From NCBI RefSeq assembly GCF_000003195.3, contig NC_012878.2:16584946-16648945 (forward strand): a DNA stretch of 64,000 nucleotides, written 5' to 3'. Positions 1 to 11,608 of this stretch are shown piece after piece. Every line of letters starts with the position of its first letter. Position 1 is the first letter of the stretch. Under the pieces are notes generated by a model. The model was given only the letters and a program-made list of their open reading frames with translations. It searched no databases and had not been told where the DNA came from. The position numbers were made by a program, and so were the translations under genes. Source of the DNA: Sorghum bicolor. Its lineage: Eukaryota; Streptophyta; Magnoliopsida; Poales; Poaceae.

Positions 1-1025
1 TCTCCAGAATTCTAGCATCTCTAGGAATAGATAAACAGCAGCTCAACCTTCCCATATCATATCCGTTAACAACTTAGACTTCAGATCAAGTTTTCATCCC
101 ACAAGTTTAGGTCTAGAGCAAGCTTTAAATTATAACAGTTATATCTAAACTTGAGAGAGAACTTAAAATTTGCAAATTAGGCAGAGCAACTATTTATCAT
201 ATCCATGCTTAAGTTTTATTTAGATACAGATTAGCATAGCCACTTTATTTATTAAACACACTAAGCAAAAGATATATAAGCATAAAATCTTTATTTGGTT
301 TTCCATAGTTTATGTGTATTTATATTCTAAAATAATATAAGTATAAAGATAGATAGAAATACTTATCGAGATAAATGGGGGTGCTCTCCCCCAAGCTGAA
401 TTTTGACGTAATTTCTCTTGATGTAGCTAGCAGATGACAGAGGTGTGTTTGAAAGTCAGCAGCATTCTGACAGCGATTAGAATGTCCTCCGTCTGCTAGT
501 CTTCTTGATTCTTAAATTCTGTGGAGCTCAAATAGACAACATAGCTTGTGGAACTGATTAAGTGTTAGCATAAATATCTAGCCTTTATCATGTTGAGACT
601 CCTTAATAATTGTTACTCCCTGTTTTTATATTTTTGTTTTTATAGAGCAGAAAAAATATTTATTTTATTTTTATGCCACCACAGTGAATGTACTTATGGG
701 TTTTATGCCACTCATCTACTCACATGGGGCTTACAGTTTTTTCACATTTTTATTTTCTTTTTAAGATAGTATGAATATGATTAACTCAGTAAACTATTTG
801 AAATAAATAAAAGGGAAAAGATAACTACCAAGTTTACCTCTTGGCAAGGCGTTCGGTGTTTTTAAGTCCTCCGAAAGGGACTCTCCATTTTCTTAATCGT
901 CCTGAGGTTCGTTGGGTGGCGTAGTCGGTACTTCCGGCAGCGCCTCCTCTTCTTGTATAGTTATCTTCATTTTCCATACCTGACTTGGTGCTTTAATCTC
1001 CTTTGGATAATTCTGTTAAACTCTA
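1..1025 (-). repeat. Family A element fragment, duplicate of 5089-6114
   Basis: This stretch matches 5089-6114 with one difference that I can see, a missing T in a short T run just before the gap. It holds the last ~40 codons of a family A gag-protease frame on the minus strand (right end) and the noncoding 3' internal region. The two LTRs of element 1 differ by about 1%, so near-identity over 1 kb next to an N gap fits a duplicated contig end better than a separate old copy. Confidence 0.85.
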
Positions 1026-1125
1026 NNNNNNNNNNNNNNNNNNNNNNNNNNNNNNNNNNNNNNNNNNNNNNNNNNNNNNNNNNNNNNNNNNNNNNNNNNN
1101 NNNNNNNNNNNNNNNNNNNNNNNNN
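1026..1125. other. Assembly gap, 100 N
   Basis: A run of exactly 100 N, the usual placeholder for a gap of unknown size. The sequence to its left is a duplicate of element 1. The sequence to its right belongs to a different element. Confidence 0.99.
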
Positions 1126-2048
1126 AACGCCAGAACCAAGGAGAAACTTATAAAAGCGATACTCAAGTACCTTAAAATGTTACCTTACTTGAAGAGTGAC
1201 GGTACAGTATCACCTTGTGGAAGCTTTCCTTTCTTAGCGGTTGTGCATCGTGTTTGTGGCACCCTCCATGAATCATCTCTTTATGATAAATGAGCTATGT
1301 CTTTCTTGTGCAAATCATTAAACTTCATGTGTCTCCTTTATCCCCAATGTAAGTTTATATCTCAGGACTTCCCAGGTTGATATTGAAAGTTTTCCTGCAG
1401 GGGTTAGTCCCACAAAATATACCAATATCTACTCAAGCAGTTTTTTTAGTTCAGTAACCAAACTAGATTCCATGTCTAATTAGATTAAGGAAGGCTATTT
1501 AACCTAAGCACCATGCTTAATTTAAATGCCAATGGAAGTATGTCAAGTACTTCCAAACCAACACTTGCTAGTAAATAGACAAAGGTAGCATGACAGCATT
1601 TATAGAGATCTACTCAAGTGGAGATGAAGTAGTGTGATTAGTACTTAACAAATTGAGCATCTCTCAAAGGTAGGGACAACCAACATAGCAACATGGCAAA
1701 GGATGTTTTTATGTAAAGTACTCCCCCAAGCTTGAATTTTGCGAAATTCAAGTTTGGATGAATTTAATTCAATGTTGTATGATGGTTGGTTGGACATACC
1801 TTGTGCTTGTCATTCATCCGATCTTCTTGCTCCAATCCTAGAAAGGTTAGTGGCAAGAATACCCGAAGGAATATTTCTACAATTATCTCAATATGCTCAA
1901 TACACAAGGCAATGTTGCAAATAATTAGAAGTTCATGTTACGATCTGATAAGTGCTTGTTTAAGGACGCTAAGCTTATCCTTGGGAAACCATCAAGTTAT
2001 GTTGGTGAAGTGGTTTCCCCTCCAACACCAACCTATATCAAGATCAAC
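1126..2048 (-). mobile_element. 3' internal noncoding part of Athila-like element B1
   Basis: AT-rich DNA without a convincing reading frame. It lies downstream (minus strand) of the B1 reading frame that stops near 2049, so I place it as the 3' internal region of that element. Its LTR would lie beyond the gap. A phrase like 'ctcccccaagcttgaatttt' at ~1721-1740 resembles the polypurine-type C runs near the 3' ends of the other Athila-like elements here. Confidence 0.5.
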
Positions 2049-2227
2049 TCAACGAGATCTGCAATATTTATTATAGACATATGCATCGACAACCGCCCTT
2101 TTAAAGTTTTTATAAATAGAAAGGAAGAGGGGGTTGGAGATCTCAAATGTGGTAAGGATGGAGAGACCAATTGATTGGGGAGATGTTTTATATGAGCAAG
2201 GACTTGGTAAGGTATTTATGAAATAAT
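2049..2227 (-). pseudogene. C-terminal part of the B1 internal reading frame
   Basis: Minus-strand codons that continue the frame broken at 10436 by element 1. After one 5-bp flank (2223-2227) is discounted, codon phase on both sides agrees. This part gives about 58 residues with a stretch reading TTFEISNPLF and ending YNKYCRSR before a stop. I do not recognise the protein family and give no function. Confidence 0.55.
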
Positions 2228-3882
2228 TGTTGGGTATTCTTAACATCATTACCAAAAGTAGACTAAGTTCTCTAAATCTAGCAACGGTGCCAAAAATGCC
2301 AAACCTATCCCTCACACCACTTAAGCCAAGTTGTCATCCCCAGCATGATATAAGAGACGCGGTATTGAAATATGCAATTGCTCTTCTAAATGAATAATGA
2401 ATGGGATCTGCAAGCGCACAGATTAATACCGATGCAGCATTTTAACCGGGAAGTATTCCAGGTATCGTTATTTATATTTTTACCACTGGGAAGGGATTAG
2501 AAATCATCACTAATGATTACAGAATAGAATATGAGATTGAGCATCTATCATTGCATGTATAATTGAGAACATTATATCTAACTCTTCATACAGGGATAAG
2601 TGTCACATAAAAGATATATGAAGTAATAATAGTGACAAGGATAATTAATCTGATCTAGCCACATAATAAATATGATAAGCACCTCAATTAGATACTCTAG
2701 AAAGTCATTAGCATGGTATTAGAACGAACTACAAGAATATTCCCTAAGTTATTCTTAACTATATAGTCTAGCATTATCATAATTAGTGCAAGCATACTTA
2801 GCAATCATTGTGAGACAAGACTACGCCCATGCATAGTGATATTAGCAAGGAATATGAGAAACATAGCAATCACTCCCCTGTAATAATGTTGCTCTGCCAG
2901 CCCAATACATGAGAGGGGGACTATATAAGAATCAATGAAGCTGTCACTATCACGAACTACCCCACGATCTGGCATATTGGGTACAATCGCAGATAAATAC
3001 GGTATAAGCACCACGCCTACACAATATCTATCATTTACCCATGGATCCGATGGATAAACGCTATACGATCCTAAGCATGTATATAGATCCAATCTAACTA
3101 AGCCAAGTACATAACTATGATAAACTAAGAACAATATAATCTTGAATATAAGCAAGTAGAGCAAAGTCATAAGCAATATATTGAAGTAGAACAAAGTCAT
3201 ATTCATAATATTGAAGAACAAAGATAATTAGAAAGCAATTAGAAGCACAATTAGAGAATTACCAAGAATCCTCCTGACAGATCCGGAAACCAATCAAAGA
3301 TTGACTCCTTCTAGTTCTAATCCTATGTAGCTATGCTAATCTAGATGTCTAATTGATGTGGTGGCTCTAATCTTGATCAGAGGCTTCTTCTCCCTTGATG
3401 GAACAATGAATTAGGGTTGAGAGGCTCCCTCCTCCAGGGGCCAGGGGGTCTGGTTTTATAGTCCCTCCAAGTGAATATGGGTCATTGGATCAAACCGACA
3501 TAGATTGTATGGTTTAGATTCATCCTTTAGGTCGGTGGAGATCTCCCGCAAAGCAGAGTCCTGATTGGACTTGGGGGCAGGGCGGGCGCCCAGTAGGACA
3601 GGGCGGGCGCCCTGTCTCTAGCCCCGTTTCGCCTCTGCTTCGGTCTCGTGGCTTCTGGAGTCTTCTAGATATAAGATAATTGCGCAGCACGTTAATATCT
3701 TTACGTAATCCCGACATGTGGGACTTTCTTCCATATTTCCTGATAACCCCCTGCAGAAATAGACAAATACCAAAACTCGTGGAATTCTGTCAGATAAAAC
3801 CCTAAGTCTGGATGTTGATTTCATTTGGATCCTTTTCTTTATTTATTTGATAATTAAATTTGATACTTAAGGACCGTCAACA
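2228..3882 (-). repeat. Element 1 LTR (3' LTR by element sense)
   Basis: TGTTGGGT...CGTCAACA, 1,655 bp. It carries a TATA-like CTATAAAA (minus strand, ~3454-3461) and two GGGCGGGCGCCC dyads upstream of it, as in all family A LTRs. A 138-codon open frame (2805-3221, minus) lies in the R/U5 part. Confidence 0.93.
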
Positions 3883-3895
3883 AACTCCCCCAAGC
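3883..3895 (-). other. Polypurine tract of element 1
   Basis: On the minus strand the bases next to the 3' LTR read GCTTGGGGGAGTT. This purine run is where plus-strand DNA synthesis would start. Elements 2 and 4 have the same kind of run at the same place. Confidence 0.75.
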
Positions 3896-5980
3896 TTACC
3901 TCTTGCTCGTCCCTGAGCAAGGATAGACTCAGCTATGGATCATAAGTTGTTGCAATATTTAAAAATTGACGGTACACATGCTTTTTAAATAAGATCTCGT
4001 CTCTGAGTTAGAGTAAACTGTCAAGACTTAAAACTTACTTACTTTACCTTCACCATGGGACTTGTAACCGTCACTTCTGTCTTGAGTAGTTAAAAGATAG
4101 AACAGTCTAGCCAAGTGCCGTGTCTCTTATTCTTGATCAGCTATAGCTCTAGAGTTTTTGTAGATTTTCAAATAAAACTCAAAGATTCCTTGTATGATTC
4201 TCTCAGATCTCTCTTTCGTGGTATTTCTGGATCCTTACCAAGGCAGTGATGGTATATGCCTTCTCTCAATATATGTAGTATTTGTGGTATGAGGCATAGT
4301 GACATTGCCTTCTCTCTCACCCTACTCTAATAAGGCTTTAATATCTGGAGCTCATAGGTGGGAGATAAAGTATACATACTTACAAGACATTTATTGCATA
4401 GTCAAACCATGGATCCAAAGAAACATATCAATAAGCCAAATCAAGATGTGCATGTGTGGCGAATGAATGGTGTATGGTGATAACGGTGATAACAATGGTG
4501 GAAACAATGGTGGTGGAAGTCTAATTCTACTTTCCTCTTTGAGGGGATACATACCTTCCTTGCTTTTGAAACTTTATGAGGAGAATGAGATGCTCATCTT
4601 TTTCTTTTCTTTCGAGGTTCCGAGCACTTGCTCCTTTTTATTTCCTCGTATCTTTTTTCTTTTTCTCTCTTTTTTCTTTTTTTTAAAGCATTCATCTCTT
4701 GAGATAATATAGCAAGTGGTAGTAACAAGATAACTTGAGCATTTATTTCACAAGGGGAAAACAGAAATATTTTTGGTTATTCTCTCCCGGATTAGGAGTA
4801 GAATATTTTTGGTTGGTTCTGGAGATGGAATGGGTGGATATATGTGGATGGTACTTCCGGAGTAGAAGTAGCATATATGAGTGAACGTACAAGTCAATCT
4901 TGATTTAACCACATGACAAGTTCCTAAGGGTCTACACAGCTTGACCACACTCAATGCTCATAAGCAGTAAATAATAAATGTGTGGCTCAAAGTCTAGCAA
5001 GCATGTATATATGGCTGTGGTAGGAATTTAAACTCTCATCATATAGGAACTTATCATGCAACATTTTAAAGATTTTCAAAGATAAAATTCTCCAGAATTC
5101 TAGCATCTCTAGGAATAGATAAACAGCAGCTCAACCTTCCCATATCATATCCGTTAACAACTTAGACTTCAGATCAAGTTTTCATCCCACAAGTTTAGGT
5201 CTAGAGCAAGCTTTAAATTATAACAGTTATATCTAAACTTGAGAGAGAACTTAAAATTTGCAAATTAGGCAGAGCAACTATTTATCATATCCATGCTTAA
5301 GTTTTATTTAGATACAGATTAGCATAGCCACTTTATTTATTAAACACACTAAGCAAAAGATATATAAGCATAAAATCTTTATTTGGTTTTCCATAGTTTA
5401 TGTGTATTTATATTCTAAAATAATATAAGTATAAAGATAGATAGAAATACTTATCGAGATAAATGGGGGTGCTCTCCCCCAAGCTGAATTTTGACGTAAT
5501 TTCTCTTGATGTAGCTAGCAGATGACAGAGGTGTGTTTGAAAGTCAGCAGCATTCTGACAGCGATTAGAATGTCCTCCGTCTGCTAGTCTTCTTGATTCT
5601 TAAATTCTGTGGAGCTCAAATAGACAACATAGCTTGTGGAACTGATTAAGTGTTAGCATAAATATCTAGCCTTTATCATGTTGAGACTCCTTAATAATTG
5701 TTACTCCCTGTTTTTATATTTTTGTTTTTATAGAGCAGAAAAAATATTTATTTTATTTTTATGCCACCACAGTGAATGTACTTATGGGTTTTATGCCACT
5801 CATCTACTCACATGGGGCTTACAGTTTTTTCACATTTTTATTTTCTTTTTAAGATAGTATGAATATGATTAACTCAGTAAACTATTTGAAATAAATAAAA
5901 GGGAAAAGATAACTACCAAGTTTACCTCTTGGCAAGGCGTTCGGTGTTTTTAAGTCCTCCGAAAGGGACTCTCCATTTTC
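3896..5980 (-). mobile_element. Element 1 3' internal region without genes
   Basis: About 2.1 kb between the end of the protease frame and the polypurine tract. It is AT-rich and has only short frames with no recognisable domain. Element 2 keeps an equivalent region of nearly the same length and sequence (33254-35358), and element 3 keeps part of it. The missing pol genes are therefore a family trait and not a deletion in one copy. Confidence 0.8.
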
Positions 5981-8620
5981 TTAATCGTCCTGAGGTTCGT
6001 TGGGTGGCGTAGTCGGTACTTCCGGCAGCGCCTCCTCTTCTTGTATAGTTATCTTCATTTTCCATACCTGACTTGGTGCTTTAATCTCCTTTGGATAATT
6101 CTGTTTAAACTCTACGTCTTCTGACCTTATAACTTCTCCTTCATAGTCTGCCCATCCGTCCTTGATGATCTGCCTCCTCTGGATGCGTCGCTTTCTTACC
6201 TGCTTAGATTCTTCAACGATATAGTTAGGGTTAGTAAAATAACGGCGTACCTTCTCTAAGGGGAAGTGCATATGGACTTCTCCGGTTCCAATGTAGATAA
6301 TTGCTTTAACGGTGCTGAGGAACGGTCTTCCAAGGATGATGGGTGGATCATACTCATCTTCTCCCTTGTCAATAACTTGAAAGTCTGTGTAGACAAAGTG
6401 ATCGTCTATTTTGACCGGGACATCAGATACTATTCCTTTAACTTCTCGAAATGTCTGATCTGCCATCTGGAGCTGAATGTATGTTGGTCTTAGGGGCATG
6501 GTTCCGAATAAGAGCCGATAGGTGACTGCGGCCATTATGTTGACGCCCGATCCGGTGTCGCAAATCGTCTTGTAGAAGTTGTATCCATTTATGGAGCAGT
6601 AGATGCTTGGCATTCCTGGGTCGTCCTTCTTGGTCAAAAGTGGTGACTTAAGTTGGTGATCTTGGCCTCCATGAACTACAGTGACCATCTTAGCTGACTC
6701 GGTCCACACTTGCTTGTTCCTGTTTCTCCTATTGGTCCTCTTCCTTGATTTACGTCTGGATTGATCTTGAATTTGTGTAGTCTTGTTCTTGAAGAAAAAT
6801 GTCTCCTTCTTCCCTTTGACGTAGAAACTGATCTTGGCAGCACTGGCGTTGATGATAACTCCCGTGGTGTTCAAGAATGGCCTCCCTAGGATGATAGGTG
6901 CTCTCTCATCATTCCCGGTCTCTACCACTACGAAGTCTGCTGGGGCATACAAGGTACCAACTCGGACACAAAGGTTCTTCACTATTCCTTTTGGAAAACT
7001 TATCGTCTGATCTGCAAACTGCAAACACATGGTTGTTTCTAATAAAGGATACGTAAAGAATTTCTCATAGAGTACCCTGGGTATAATGTTGACACTGGAG
7101 CCAAAGTCACAGAGTGCTTCTGGAACGTCCACCATGCCGATGGAGATCGGGATGACGGGGCGTCCTGGATCGCCTCTCTTGACCGGCAGAAGGTCAGTAG
7201 AGAATTCATTGACGGGGTTACTCCAATTACCTGCATCAAACATGTCTACAAGATTTGCAGATTCTAATCCTTCCAGTTGTGATGGTATACCGGGGTTAGT
7301 AGTAGGAACAGCAGCAGCTATTTGATTTAACTGAGATTCAATCATTTTATTAAAGCTAATTTGATTCTTGATGGCAGTAGAAAAATTATCCATTCTATTA
7401 TTTATATTTTCTAGCATTTTATCATTAGATGCCAATTTCTTAGATAGATTATCCATTAGCTTGCCTTGATTAGACACTAACTCTCTCAAAGGTGGAAAAT
7501 TATTATTATTGTTGTAAGAATTGTTACCTTGATAATTACCTCAGTAGTTAGGCCTCTGTTGATTCCAACCTTGATTTTGTTGAGGACGGTTGTAGTAGTA
7601 GTTGTTGTTGTTGATGATGTTGTTCACATCCTCAAGCATCTCAGGGCAGTGGTTGCCTGAGTGTCCAGTGTCTCCACACTCCTCACAAGTCATGTGAGAG
7701 TCGTAGATGTTCATAACTTCTTTCTTATCTCCAGCTCTATCATCGAGCTTCTTCATGAGCAGGTCTAGCTTTGCAGACAGCATGTCTACCTCCTTCAGCT
7801 GATGTATACCTCCACCTCTCTTGCCTGTCTGGGTCCTCTCTTCATTCCAGCTTTGGTTGGACGCCATCTTCTCCACAAGAGTTGTGGCTTGTGGTATAGT
7901 AAGTGATAAGAATGCTCCTCCAGCTGCAGCATCCATGGTCTCTCGGGCACTGTTGCTGAGCCCATGATAGAATGTCTGCATCAATAGCCAGCTCTCCATT
8001 CCATGATGGGGACATTCTAGGATGTAGTCTTGAAAGCGCTCCCATGCTTCTGGAACAGATTCATCATTTTGTTGCTGAAAACTTGTAATCTTCCCACGGA
8101 GAGCATTGGTCTTGCCCATGGGAAAGAACTTAGCCAGGAAGTTTGTTGAGCAGAGTGCCCACATAGTATTCTTCTCCTTGGTAGCGTAGAACCACTGCTT
8201 CGCTCTTCCTAACAGTGAGAATGGGAAGAGGCGAAGTAGTATAGCGTCTTTGGAAACTCCTGCTATGGTGAATGTGTTGCAAATCTCCAGGAAGTGTTGT
8301 AAATGAGCACTAGCATCTTCGTGTGCCTTCCCACAGAATTGGTTGGATTGCACCATGTTGATAAGTCCAGGCTTGAGCTCAAAGTTGCCGTCGATCTCTG
8401 TAGCAGGTCCAGTGCGGATGTTGTCCGTAGTGGGAGCTGAGAACTCGCGGATTGATTTGTTCGCCATGGCTTCGAACTCTGAAGACAAGTTCCGGTGATC
8501 TTCTTGATTGGAAGCTTCTTCGTGAAGTGTTGATGATCTCTTCTTGAGTTTGGCCCTCGTCTTCTTGAATAATGCTTCGGGATTGTCAACAAAATTTCCT
8601 GGAAGATGTCTTCTATTCAT
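5981..8620 (-). pseudogene. Gag-protease polyprotein of element 1 with two protease domains
   Basis: One 880-codon minus-strand frame from ATG at 8620, broken by a single TGA (7541-7543) where element 2 has a serine codon TCA. Order: retrotransposon Gag core (residues ~95-230, with ILLRLFPFSLLGRAKQWF), a CCHC zinc knuckle (~312-325, CEECGDTGHSGNHC), an Asn/Tyr-rich stretch, a helical heptad-like segment (~402-434), protease domain 1 (DFGSS at ~505, ILGRPFL at ~577), a basic stretch (~624-636), and protease domain 2 (DTGSG at ~688, ILGRPFL at ~762). Gag should form the particle and the protease should cut the polyprotein. The frame ends with a stop, without any RT. Athila-type identity is from family knowledge; two complete protease cores in one chain is the odd point. 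Confidence 0.9.
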
Positions 8621-8754
8621 ACATTCCCCTGCATAAGATGAAATACAAAAATATCGGGGTAAAACTGTATGAGAGAATAGATAAGCTCAATCATATTAGT
8701 GATGCGAATGATAACTCAAAATCTTTTATTCCATTCCTGATTGGTAATCAACCT

Positions 8755-8772
8755 TCCCCGGCAATGGCGCCA
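8755..8772 (-). other. Primer binding site of element 1 (tRNA-Asp)
   Basis: Minus strand TGGCGCCATTGCCGGGGA, complementary to the 3' end of plant tRNA-Asp with one mismatch. It lies 8 nt inside the 5' LTR, the spacing seen in all Athila-like elements of this window. Confidence 0.85.
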
Positions 8773-8780
8773 AAAATGCT

Positions 8781-10435
8781 TGTTGGGTATTCTTAACATC
8801 ATTACCAAAAGTAGACTAAGTTCTCTAAATCTAGCAACGGTGCCAAAAATGCCAAACCTATCCCTCACACCACTTATGCCAAGTTGTCATCCCCAGCATG
8901 ATATAAGAGACGCGGTATTGAAATATGCAATTGCTCTTCTAAATGAATAATGAATGGGATCTGCAAGCGCACAGATTAATACCGATGCAGCATTTTAACC
9001 GGGAAGTATTCCAGGTATCGTTATTTATATTTTTACCACTAGGAAGGGATTAGAAATCATCACTAATGATTACAGAATAGAATATGAGATTGGGCATCTA
9101 TCATTGCATGTATAATTGAGAACATTATATCTAACTCTTCATACAGGGATAAGTGTCACATAAAAGATATATGAAGTAATAATAGTGACAAGGATAATTA
9201 ATCTGATCTAGCCACATAATAAATATGATAAGCACCTCAATTAGATACTCTAGAAAGTCATTAGCATGGTATTAGAACGAACTACAAGAATATTCCCTAA
9301 GTTATTCTTAACTATATAGTCTAGCATTATCATAATTAGTGCAAGCATACTTAGCAATCATTGTGAGACAAGACTACGCCCATGCATAGTGATATTAGCA
9401 AGGAATATGAGAAACATAGCAATCACTCCCCTGTAATAATGTTGCTCTGCCAGCCCAATACACGAGAGGGGGACTATATAAGAATCAATGAAGCTGTCAC
9501 TATCACGAACTACCCCACGATCTGGCATATTGGGTACAATCGCAGATAAATACGGTATAAGCACCACGCCTACACAATATCTATCATTTACCCATGGATC
9601 CGATGGATAAACGCTATACGATCCTAAGCATGTATATAGATCCAATCTAACTAAGCCAAGTACATAACTATGATAAACTAAGAACAATATAATCTTGAAT
9701 ATAAGCAAGTAGAGCAAAGTCATAAGCAATATATTGAAGTAGAACAAAGTCATATTCATAATATTGAAGAACAAAGATAATTAGAAAGCAATTAGAAGCA
9801 CAATTAGAGAATTACCAAGAATCCTCCTGACAGATCCGGAAACCAATCGAAGATTGACTCCTTCTAGTTCTAATCCTATGTAGCTATGCTAATCTAGATG
9901 TCTAATTGATGTGGTGGCTCTAATCTTGATTAGAGGCTTCTTCTCCCTTGATGGAACAATGAATTAGGGTTGAGAGGCTCCCTCCTCCAGGGGCCGGGGG
10001 GTCTGGTTTTATAGTCCCTCCAAGTGAATATGGGCCAATGGATCAAACTGACATAGATTGTATGGTTTAGATTCATCCTTTAGGTCGGTGGAGATCTCCC
10101 GCAAAGCAGAGTCCTGATTGGACTTGGGGGCAGGGCGGGCGCCCAATAGGACAGGGCGGGCGCCCTGTCTCTGGCCCCGTTTCGCCTCCGCTTCGGTCTC
10201 GTGGCTTCTGGAGTCTTCTAGATGTAAGATAATTGCGCAGCACGTTAATATCTTTATGTAATCCCGACATGTGGGCCTTTCTTCCATATTTCCTGATAAC
10301 CCCCTGCAGAAATAGACAAATACCAAAACTCGTGGAATTCTGTCAGATAAAACCCTAAGTCTGGATGTTGATTTCATTTGGATCCTTTTCTTTATTTATT
10401 TGATAATTAAATTTGATACTTAAGGACCGTCAAGA
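8781..10435 (-). repeat. Element 1 5' LTR
   Basis: 1,655 bp, the same length as its partner. The outer end reads CAAGA in place of CAACA, a single change in the terminal CA. Contains the 138-codon open frame at 9358-9774. Confidence 0.93.
10007..10165 (-). promoter_or_regulatory. Core promoter and paired GC dyads of family A LTR
   Basis: A TATA-like CTATAAAA (minus strand, 10014-10007) sits in U3/R. Two copies of GGGCGGGCGCCC lie at 10133-10144 and 10154-10165, about 120-150 bp upstream. The pair is kept in element 2 and, with changes, in element 3 and the family B LTRs. Binding by a factor is inferred. Confidence 0.6.
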
Positions 10436-11125
10436 ATAACTTCCATGCTCACTATTGTTTCTCTCATTCTCAAACTCCAAGGATGATTCTTCCTGAATGC
10501 TTAAAATTCCTCTAGGATTGTCTCTCAAGTTTGTTTTATCTATCCATTCAATGGTGATAGCACATGGATTTTTAATGCCTTCTAGCCATCGATGTTGCTC
10601 TTCTCGATCCTCCTTGTGGTCTTGGTGACTCTTATGCATGGGATGTCTAGAGAGATTCATAGGATTATCGGGAGGTTCAAGAGAAAGAGCGTAGTAGAAA
10701 TTATTAAGCTCAAGGATGGGTTGGATAGCCGAATCATGGGATTGGAATGTTTGGAAATCGGCTATTGAAATTTCCTTTCCTTGTCTGGGAGATGATTCCT
10801 TCTCTATCTCTAAGATTTTTCTATGAAGACTAGTACAAGAAGGATGTCCACGAATGAAGACATACCTTCCTTTACTAATAGATAAAGAAAGAAGGACTCT
10901 ACCAAAGGTTATATGATTAAGACCAATGTGAAAATATCTAGGAAAAACATGGTCTTGTAGGGCTAGGTCTAAACCAGAATTTATAGAATGATTAACAGAT
11001 TCCCTAGGTGTAGCCAAAAGTGCATTATCTTCTTGATTAAAAGATAGGACCTTGGCTATAGAAAAGGGTTGGCTTTGACCTATTGCAATCAACTCCGAAC
11101 ACAGATCATAATTAGGGGCAGGACT
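10436..11125 (-). pseudogene. Middle part of the B1 internal reading frame, unrecognised protein
   Basis: About 230 codons on the minus strand, open from the lone LTR at 11126 to the element 1 junction. It is hydrophilic, rich in His, Glu and Asn in its second half (for example HPMHKSHQDHKEDREEQHRW), with no membrane segment and no Gag, protease or RT motif. The frame starts at ATG 11668, resumes here in phase, and resumes again at 2222 in phase, ~307 codons in all. It stands where gag would stand in an Athila-like element (after the tRNA-Asp site), so B1 may be a nonautonomous element with a foreign or highly diverged first gene. I do not recognise it. Confidence 0.6.
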
Positions 11126-11608
11126 TGTTGACTCCCATGGTCTATGGCTGTGGGGGTATAAACCCCTATACCCTTACGGCTAGACTTCGGCCAGGAGGCT
11201 TGGCCCATTACGAGACGAGTTCAAGGCTTGATCCGACAACCTGGAGTTTCGCGCAAGGAAACAAGATGTGGAGATCAAGCAGGATTCTAGTCGGTTAGAA
11301 TAGGAATTGATATCGAATTATCCATGGCAATTGTAACCGACTAGGATTAGTTTCCAGATCTGTAACCCTGCCCTCTAGACTATATAAGGAGGGGCAAGGG
11401 ACCCCCCTAGGACATCATATTCTCTCAACACAAATCAATACAACCAGACGCAGGACGTAGGTATTACGCCAACTCGGCGGCCGAACCTGGATAAAAAGCT
11501 TGCCCGTGTCTTGCGTCACCATCGAGTTCGTAGTTTGCGCACCGTCTACCGATAAACTACTACCGTGGGTATACCCCAAGGTAGACTGCCGACTAGCTTT
11601 CGTCGACA
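11126..11608 (+). repeat. Lone LTR of the Tat-type D family
   Basis: Reads TGTTGACT...TCGTCGACA with a TATATAAGGA box at 11381. It matches, in reverse, the LTR at 15151-15460. No primer site follows it. The flanks GGACT and ATGGC do not form a target duplication. Its length (483) is a multiple of three, so the frame it interrupts stays in phase. It could be a solo LTR whose duplication has decayed or a recombined copy. Confidence 0.75.

Larger units (their letters stand above)
2228..10435 (-). mobile_element. Element 1: family A Athila-type LTR retrotransposon, gag-protease only
   Basis: A complete element of 8.2 kb reading leftward. Two LTRs of equal length (1,655 bp) start TGTTGGGT; the left one ends CAACA and the right one CAAGA. 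I counted about 17 differences between them, mostly transitions, roughly 1%. Flanks are ATAAT (2223-2227) and ATAAC (10436-10440), a 5-bp target duplication with one change. Inside are a tRNA-Asp primer site, one gag-protease frame, 2.1 kb without genes, and a polypurine tract. No reverse transcriptase, RNase H or integrase is present, so it must borrow them. It sits inside the reading frame of B1. Confidence 0.93.

Noticed and set aside
9358..9774. 138-codon hydrophobic frame in all family A LTRs as a protein gene
   Set aside because: Compared with element 3, replacement changes are as common as expected without selection. I keep the conserved block as a possible RNA signal.
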